A DNA stretch of 18,846 nt from Acidimicrobiales bacterium (GTDB lineage: Bacteria; Actinomycetota; Acidimicrobiia; Acidimicrobiales; RAAP-2): positions 1-18,846 of the forward strand of contig JADGOD010000226.1 in assembly GCA_017883125.1 (NCBI GenBank), given 5' to 3'. The position numbers and the translations under genes are program-made. The notes below the pieces were generated by a model. The model did no database searches and had not been told where the DNA came from. It saw only the letters and a program-made list of their open reading frames with translations. Within the stretch, counting starts at the first letter, position 1. Each line of letters opens with the position of its first letter. Positions 14,146 to 18,846 of the stretch are shown one piece after another.

Positions 14146-15789
14146 TCAGCGGACGGTGTCGAGATTGAGAAGTCGAGGCTCCCTGCCAGCCCGACGACCC
14201 CGGGAAGCCACTACGAGACCCTGGAAGAGAGGATGGGGTCGGTCGGGCCGAGACTTGAACTCCGGATGCGCCTGGGTGCCCACGAAGAAGGGGTGTTCAG
14301 GTCGCTCCACGAACTCGACGAGGCGCCCATCGGGCGAGGAGCCCGAGCAGACGAGCCCGGCCTCTTCGAGCCTCGTCTTGAAGCGGCTGTTGAACTCGTA
14401 GCGGTGACGGTGCCGCTCGGAGACGACCTCGGCGCCGTAGAGCGTCGCCACCACGCTTCCCGGAACGAGCATCGCCGGGTATGCACCCAGCCTCATCGTC
14501 CCACCGAGGTCCGAGATGTCCGCCTGATCAGCCATGAGGTCGATCACCGGATACTCGGTGAGCCGGTCGAACTCCGTCGAGTTCGCTCCTGACATCATCG
14601 CCAGGTCCCGTGCCGTCTCGACCACCATGACCTGCATGCCGAGGCAGATGCCGAGAAGGGGGATCTCCTGCTCACGGGCGATCTTCGCCGCAGCGATCAT
14701 CCCCTCGATGCCGCGCTCGCCGAACCCGCCCGGGATGATGAGCCCGTCGAGCCGCTCAAGGTGCTCGGACTCGATCTCTGAGGGGACCATCTCGGCGTCG
14801 ATCCAGACGAACTCGACGGCCGCTCGGTGATCAAAGCCCGCATGGCGGAGGGACTCGACGATCGAGAGATACGCATCGGGCATGTTGACGTACTTGCCGA
14901 CGATCCCAATCTGAACGGTCTCCTCGAGATGCTCGACCCTGTAGACCAGTGCCTCCCACGAGGTCAGGTCGATCGGGCGCTCGTTGATATCGATCTTGAG
15001 GATGTCGCAGACAATCGAGTCGAGCCCTTCGTCGTGCATGGCGAGCGGGATCTCATAGATGCTCGGGGCATCGACCGCCGAGATCACCGCTTGGACGGGC
15101 ACGTCGCAGAGGAGCGAGATCTTCCGCTTCAGCGCGTCGGAGATGGGCTGGTCGCTCCTGCAGACGATCACATCGGGCTGGATCCCCCGGCTGCGAAGCT
15201 CGGTGACCGAGTGCTGCGTCGGTTTGGTCTTCTGCTCGCCCGACGGGGCGAGGTAGGGCACCAAGGTGAGGTGGACGTAGCAGACGTTGTCGCGTCCGAC
15301 GTCCCTGCGGAACTGGCGGATCGCCTCGACGAACGGGACGATCTCGATGTCTCCGACGGTCCCGCCGATCTCGACGATCACGACATCGACGTCCTCGCGG
15401 GCGAGCCGCTTGATCCGCTCCTTGATCTCGTCGGTCACGTGAGGGATGACCTGGACCGTCTTGCCGAGGTAGTCACCTCGGCGCTCCTTGGCGATCACGG
15501 AGGAGTAGATCGACCCGGTGGTGGTGTTCGAGTTCCGGTTCAGGCTCTCGTCGATGAACCGCTCGTAGTGACCGAGATCGAGGTCCGTCTCCCCCCCATC
15601 GTCGGTCACGTAGACCTCGCCGTGCTCACCGGGGTTCATCGTCCCGGGGTCGACGTTGATGTAGGGGTCGAGCTTGCACATCGTGATCCGAAGACCGCGC
15701 TGCTTGAGGAGCCGTCCGAGAGACGAGGCCGTCAGCCCTTTGCCGAGCGAGCTTGAAACGCCGCCGGTGACGAAGATGAATTTGCTCAT
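14146..15789 (-). CDS. pyrG: CTP synthase
   Basis: PyrG makes CTP from UTP, ATP and glutamine. From the ATG at 15789 it has 547 residues, the usual size. The synthetase half starts MSKFIFVTGGVSSSLGKG with the P-loop, then LDPYINVDPGTMNPGEHGEVYVT, VEIGGTVGDIE and SGEQKTKPTQHSV. The class I glutamine amidotransferase half has GGFGERG, the nucleophile Cys in GICLGMQ, HRHRYEFN and HPEF. The frame opens a further 12 codons upstream to 15825, but the ATG at 15789 fits the family and has GGAG 4 bases before it. A TAACCT box lies about 40 bases upstream, so this gene, unlike several neighbours, probably has a short leader. It heads the set pyrG-nudix-xerD-dksA/traR-M50. Confidence 0.97.
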   Translation of the reverse strand: MSKFIFVTGGVSSSLGKGLTASSLGRLLKQRGLRITMCKLDPYINVDPGTMNPGEHGEVYVTDDGGETDLDLGHYERFIDESLNRNSNTTTGSIYSSVIAKERRGDYLGKTVQVIPHVTDEIKERIKRLAREDVDVVIVEIGGTVGDIEIVPFVEAIRQFRRDVGRDNVCYVHLTLVPYLAPSGEQKTKPTQHSVTELRSRGIQPDVIVCRSDQPISDALKRKISLLCDVPVQAVISAVDAPSIYEIPLAMHDEGLDSIVCDILKIDINERPIDLTSWEALVYRVEHLEETVQIGIVGKYVNMPDAYLSIVESLRHAGFDHRAAVEFVWIDAEMVPSEIESEHLERLDGLIIPGGFGERGIEGMIAAAKIAREQEIPLLGICLGMQVMVVETARDLAMMSGANSTEFDRLTEYPVIDLMADQADISDLGGTMRLGAYPAMLVPGSVVATLYGAEVVSERHRHRYEFNSRFKTRLEEAGLVCSGSSPDGRLVEFVERPEHPFFVGTQAHPEFKSRPDRPHPLFQGLVVASRGRRAGREPRLLNLDTVR

Positions 15790-15827
15790 ACCGCTCCGTG
15801 CCCTGTGCGTACTCTCACCGGACACTC

Positions 15828-15833
15828 AGGTTA
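15828..15833 (-). promoter_or_regulatory. Candidate -10 box for pyrG
   Basis: TAACCT on the minus strand lies in the 77-base gap between recN and pyrG. Transcription would start near 15821 and give a leader of about 32 bases with the GGAG ribosome site. No convincing -35 is seen. I see no pausing or slippage tract of the kind used for CTP control of pyrG in Bacillus. Confidence 0.28.
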
Positions 15834-15847
15834 GACGAACGATCCGC

Positions 15848-15862
15848 CCTCCGCGGCGGAGG
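15848..15862 (-). terminator. Short GC hairpin just after recN
   Basis: CCTCCG-CGG-CGGAGG forms a 6-base-pair stem with a 3-base loop, 4 bases beyond the recN stop on the minus strand. It has no following T-run, so it is at best a weak or non-canonical terminator separating recN from pyrG. It could also be chance in GC-rich DNA. Confidence 0.25.
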
Positions 15863-15866
15863 CCTC

Positions 15867-17432
15867 TCAGCCCAGGAGTTCTTCGGCATGTCGTCGGGCC
15901 GTTTCGCTCTCCGGCTGGCCCGAGAGCATCCGAGCGATCTCGCTGACGCGGTCCTCGCCGGTGATCATCAGGGCGGTGGCCGAGGTCGAGTCATGGCCCG
16001 GCTGCTTGACGACCCCGATCTGATGGTCGGCGACGGCAGCGACTTGGGCCAGGTGTGTCACGACAAGGACCTGGCGGTCGTGGGAGACATCCCGCAGAGC
16101 TTCGGCCAAGGTGACGGCCGTGGCTCCTCCGACCCCGGCATCGACCTCGTCGAAGACCATGGTCGAGGGTCCCCCCGGCATGATCAGCCGTATCGCCAGC
16201 ATGAGCCTTGCCAGCTCGCCGCCGGACGCCACGCGCGCGACGGGTTGCGGCGCGAGGCCTGGGTTGGCGCTGAACAGGAGCTCGACGTCGTCACCGGCTG
16301 GCCCTGACAACGAGATTTCGATGCTCGAACGCTCGAGGGCGAGGCGGGCCAGCTTCTCCTTGAGCACCTCGACCATCTGGGGTGCTGCCGATTGCCGCAG
16401 CCCCTCGACGGTCCTCTCCTCGTCGTCACGACGCTCGAGGGCCACTCGATAGCGCGCGTCGAAGCTCTCGCGGAGGGCTTCGCTCTCTCTCAAGCGCACG
16501 AGCTCCTCGACGAACCCCTCGCGCCGCTCGAGAACATCGCTGATCGATGGGCCGTAGCGCCGACAGAGCTGATGGAGCACGCCGAGGCGCTCGTTGGCCT
16601 CGGCGAGCCGGGCAGGATCCTCCTCGATCCGCTCCGCTGCGTGCCGGAGCTCGGTGGCGAGCTCCTCGAGGGCTACCTCGGCTCCCAGGATGGACTGAGC
16701 GACATCCCTGAGCGCTGCATACCCCTCGATGGCCTTGCGAACCTCTGCGAGCTGGTCATGAGGGCCCGAGCCCTCGTTCTCGAGGACGTCCAGCCCCCGT
16801 TCGAGCTCGCGGCGGAGCTCGCCGGCTCCTTCGAGCGTCCGAACCTGTTCGAGCAGCTGATCGAGCTCGCCGGGGAGCTTGACGCCCGCGGAATCGATCT
16901 CTGCGAGCTGGTGCTCCAGGAGAGCGATCTCTCGAGCCACGTCCATGGCGTCTCCACCGAAGGATGCGCCCTCGGCATCGAGTGAGCGCACGACGGCTCG
17001 AGCCTCCCGGAGCGAGGAGACGTCGATCTCGGCGAAGGTGTCGAGCGCCTTGCGAACTGCGCCCGATCCCAGGAGCGACTGGTGCTCGTGCTGCCCGTGG
17101 ATGTCACAGAGACCCGAGGCGCGCTCCTCGAGGGCGCTCGCTGAGGCCAGGCGGCCGTCGATCCAGGCCCGGGCTCGGCCCTCGGAGGGGATCTCACGGC
17201 CGAGGATCACCTCTTGGCCGTCCTCATCGACGAAGACCGCCTCGATCAGGGCGGTCTGTCCGTTGCGGATCAGACCTCTCCGAGGCTTTCCGCCGAGGAC
17301 GAGATCGAGAGCATCGACCAGGAGGGTCTTGCCCGCTCCCGTCTCTCCGGTCAGAGCAGTAAGGCCCTCACCGAACACGACACGCGACTCATCGATGACT
17401 CCAAGGCCAGCCACGTGAAGCTCGACGAGCAC
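15867..17432 (-). CDS. recN: DNA repair protein RecN
   Basis: RecN is an SMC-like ATPase that acts early at double-strand breaks. From the GTG at 17432 it has 521 residues. The N-terminal ATPase half has GETGAGKTLL (about 28-37, Walker A). A long charged, Leu/Glu-rich coiled-coil region follows in the middle (about 130-370). The C-terminal half has VASGGELARLMLAIRL (ABC signature) and TMVFDEVDAGVGG (Walker B). HGQHEHQSLL is a RecN-specific piece. The frame extends upstream to 17495 inside nadK; GTG 17432 gives the family start MLVELHVAGLGVIDE and lies 4 bases after the nadK TAG. The gene follows tlyA and nadK, the classic tlyA-nadK-recN order. No LexA-type operator was recognised, and there is little room for one. 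Confidence 0.96.
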   Translation of the reverse strand: MLVELHVAGLGVIDESRVVFGEGLTALTGETGAGKTLLVDALDLVLGGKPRRGLIRNGQTALIEAVFVDEDGQEVILGREIPSEGRARAWIDGRLASASALEERASGLCDIHGQHEHQSLLGSGAVRKALDTFAEIDVSSLREARAVVRSLDAEGASFGGDAMDVAREIALLEHQLAEIDSAGVKLPGELDQLLEQVRTLEGAGELRRELERGLDVLENEGSGPHDQLAEVRKAIEGYAALRDVAQSILGAEVALEELATELRHAAERIEEDPARLAEANERLGVLHQLCRRYGPSISDVLERREGFVEELVRLRESEALRESFDARYRVALERRDDEERTVEGLRQSAAPQMVEVLKEKLARLALERSSIEISLSGPAGDDVELLFSANPGLAPQPVARVASGGELARLMLAIRLIMPGGPSTMVFDEVDAGVGGATAVTLAEALRDVSHDRQVLVVTHLAQVAAVADHQIGVVKQPGHDSTSATALMITGEDRVSEIARMLSGQPESETARRHAEELLG

Positions 17433-17436
17433 CGCT

Positions 17437-18282
17437 CTATTCGTGCCCTTGCCGGAGGCTCTCGCGCAGCCGCCGTCCGATTCCTCGCTCTGCAAGGGCC
17501 ACCACCCGAAGCCACCGGGCGTCCCGACGGCACTCGACCCGGTCCCCAGGGGTCAGGGTGGCGACCGAGAGGCCGTCGACCACGCAGACAACAGGTCGCT
17601 CACCGACGACGTCCAGGCTCACCGTCTGGTCGCCGGCGAGCACCACGCTGCGGTCGATCACGAAATGGGGGGCAACCGGCGTGACGACGAACGCATCGAG
17701 CCGGGGCGAGAGCACGGGACCACCGGCCGAGAGGTTGTACGCGGTCGAGCCCGTAGGGGTCGACACGAGCACCCCGTCAGCCGAGTAGCTCATGAACGGC
17801 TCCCGATCGATCTCTGTGTCGAGACGAACCACATGTCCGGGGACCGTCTTCTCGACCGACAGCTCGTTGACGGCGAAGAATGGATCGAGGCGTGCTCCTC
17901 CTTGGGTGATCAGTATGTGAAGCCCGGCACGGGGCTCGATGGGGATGAACCCCTTGAGGGCTTCGCTGATGACCCCGTCGAGCTCCGCCGGAGGGACGTC
18001 GAGCAGGTAGCCCACCCGTCCGAAGTTGACGCCCAAGATGGGCGTGTCGATGGCGTGAGCCTGACGAGCCGTGCGCAGGAAGGTCCCGTCGCCACCAAGG
18101 CTGACGAAGAGCTCCGGCCGAAGGCCGTCGAGCTCGGGGTCACCCCTCTCCCTCGAAGCGTGGGTGAGGGGGACGACGGTGACGTCCAGGCCCCTCTTCG
18201 TCAGGCTCGCTGCCGTGGAAGCGGCAACCTCCAGTGCGTCGGGTCTCCCCCCGTGGACGACGAGAGCGACATCAAGGGTCAT
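17437..18282 (-). CDS. nadK: NAD kinase
   Basis: NadK phosphorylates NAD to NADP, using ATP or polyphosphate. The 281 residues hold GGDGT (63-67), GVNFGRVGYL (84-93), the NE of FAVNELSVEK (139-140) and SADGVLVSTPTGSTAY (167-182), the signature region of the family. The ATG at 18282 overlaps the tlyA TGA (ATGA, 18279-18282). The C-terminal tail after about 265 (rich in Arg) is variable. The family cannot be split into ATP-only or polyP-using by eye. It is translated between tlyA and recN, with only four bases before the recN start. Confidence 0.96.
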   Translation of the reverse strand: MTLDVALVVHGGRPDALEVAASTAASLTKRGLDVTVVPLTHASRERGDPELDGLRPELFVSLGGDGTFLRTARQAHAIDTPILGVNFGRVGYLLDVPPAELDGVISEALKGFIPIEPRAGLHILITQGGARLDPFFAVNELSVEKTVPGHVVRLDTEIDREPFMSYSADGVLVSTPTGSTAYNLSAGGPVLSPRLDAFVVTPVAPHFVIDRSVVLAGDQTVSLDVVGERPVVCVVDGLSVATLTPGDRVECRRDARWLRVVALAERGIGRRLRESLRQGHE

Positions 18283-18846
18283 GAGATTTCCTCAGCCTCG
18301 TCGAGAGCAGCCTCAACCGTGACATCGATCTCCGCCATGGAGCGGCCTCCTCTGACTGCATGGATCAGGAACTCTGCGTTGCCGGCCGGTCCAAGAATGG
18401 GAGAGCTCACAACACCCATGATGGCGGCTCCGGCCTCATCAAAGGTACCAATGACATCGAGAAGGGCGTCTCGACGATCGGAGCGCTCTCGAACGACGCC
18501 TCGACCGCGAGCGGCGATCTGCCTCCCGACCTCGAACTGCGGCTTGCACAGCAGGACGAGATCGCCACCCGGACCAGCCAGCTCGAGGAGCACATGGACC
18601 AACGGTCGCAGTGACGTGAAGGAGAGATCGGCCGTGACGATCCGCGGAGGATCGAGCGGCGCAAGCCTCGCGGTGATCTCGTCTCGAGCGAGGTCCCGAA
18701 TGTTGGTCCGCTCCAGGCTGATCACCCGGGAGTCCTGGCGGAGGCGCTCGTGGAGCTGGCCATAGCCCACGTCGACGGCGACGACGAGCGCCGCACCGGA
18801 CTGCAGGAGGCAATCGGTGAATCCACCCGTGGCGCTCCCTGCGTCG
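18279..18846 (-). CDS. tlyA: TlyA family rRNA 2'-O-methyltransferase, C-terminal part, runs off the right edge
   Basis: TlyA proteins have an N-terminal S4 domain and an FtsJ-like methyltransferase domain, and 2'-O-methylate 16S and, in some species, 23S rRNA. Some have been called hemolysins. The visible 188 residues begin inside the SAM-binding motif, DAGSATGGFTDCLLQSGA, then VDVGYGQLHERLRQD, ERTNIRDL, TADLSFTSL, LLCKPQFEVG and NAEFLIHA. The Asp, Lys and Glu in the last three fit the catalytic K-D-K-E set. The frame is open to the window edge, so the S4 domain and start lie outside. The C-terminus overlaps nadK by four bases. A GTG at 18770 is internal to the motif and is not a start. Confidence 0.93.
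   Translation of the reverse strand, partial: DAGSATGGFTDCLLQSGAALVVAVDVGYGQLHERLRQDSRVISLERTNIRDLARDEITARLAPLDPPRIVTADLSFTSLRPLVHVLLELAGPGGDLVLLCKPQFEVGRQIAARGRGVVRERSDRRDALLDVIGTFDEAGAAIMGVVSSPILGPAGNAEFLIHAVRGGRSMAEIDVTVEAALDEAEEIS

Noticed and set aside
14827..15756. A 309-codon plus-strand open frame opposite pyrG
   Set aside because: It is fully antisense to the conserved CTP synthase domain and is Asp/Val/Arg-rich, shadow-like sequence.
15790..15866. Small gene or riboswitch in the recN-pyrG gap
   Set aside because: At 77 bases it is too short for a known riboswitch; only a weak hairpin and a possible -10 box are visible.
17443..18765. A 440-codon plus-strand open frame opposite nadK and tlyA
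   Set aside because: It is antisense to two conserved genes, with no motif and composition typical of a shadow frame.
1..18846. CRISPR array, insertion sequence, tRNA or rRNA gene, toxin-antitoxin or defence system
   Set aside because: No direct repeats with regular spacers, terminal inverted repeats, transposase motifs, tRNA-like cloverleaf sequences or unexplained gene clusters were noticed. Nearly every base belongs to a recognised core gene.

Overview
This is a gene-dense, high-GC (roughly two-thirds by eye) chromosomal core region, with no mobile element, CRISPR array, tRNA or rRNA gene that I can recognise. The gene set and order (tlyA-nadK-recN, pyrG-nudix-xerD, scpA-scpB-rluB-aroH-tyrA-aroA-cmk-plsC, and a DUF512 gene with der) suggest an actinobacterium, most likely of the Acidimicrobiia type. 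That placement is inference from remembered synteny and protein flavour, not from a search. Stop codons are TGA (13) or TAG (8), never TAA, and several operon-leading genes look leaderless.

Layout from left to right. (1) On the minus strand at 1-1775, a PDZ/radical-SAM/DUF512 protein is translationally coupled to der, which runs off the left edge. (2) On the plus strand at 1835-4285, ispH is followed by an HD-domain gene and a family 2 glycosyltransferase. The HD gene is cut by one in-frame TAG. (3) On the minus strand at 4282-10485, scpA-scpB-rluB-aroH-tyrA-aroA-cmk-plsC forms a tightly packed operon joining chromosome condensation, ribosome modification, tyrosine/shikimate synthesis, CMP recycling and phospholipid synthesis. 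(4) On the plus strand at 10571-11554, trpS stands alone, divergent from scpA. (5) On the minus strand at 11551-15789, pyrG, a NUDIX hydrolase, xerD, a DksA/TraR zinc-finger protein and an M50 site-2 protease follow one another closely. (6) On the minus strand at 15867-18846, tlyA (5' end outside the window), nadK and recN form another coupled set.

Nearly all genes are housekeeping. Gaps are under 80 bases, and many junctions are 1-17 base overlaps (ATGA, GTGA, TGATG), which implies translational coupling. Both convergent junctions (glycosyltransferase/plsC and trpS/M50) share a single palindromic CTAG that ends both genes.

I did not find a convincing new multi-gene system. The items most worth a second look are the in-frame amber codon in the otherwise intact HD gene, the recurring TANNNT box 6-9 bases before start codons, the CTAG convergent overlaps, the poorly understood DUF512 radical-SAM protein coupled to der, and the reversed ispH-HD-GT2 block between plsC and DUF512-der.
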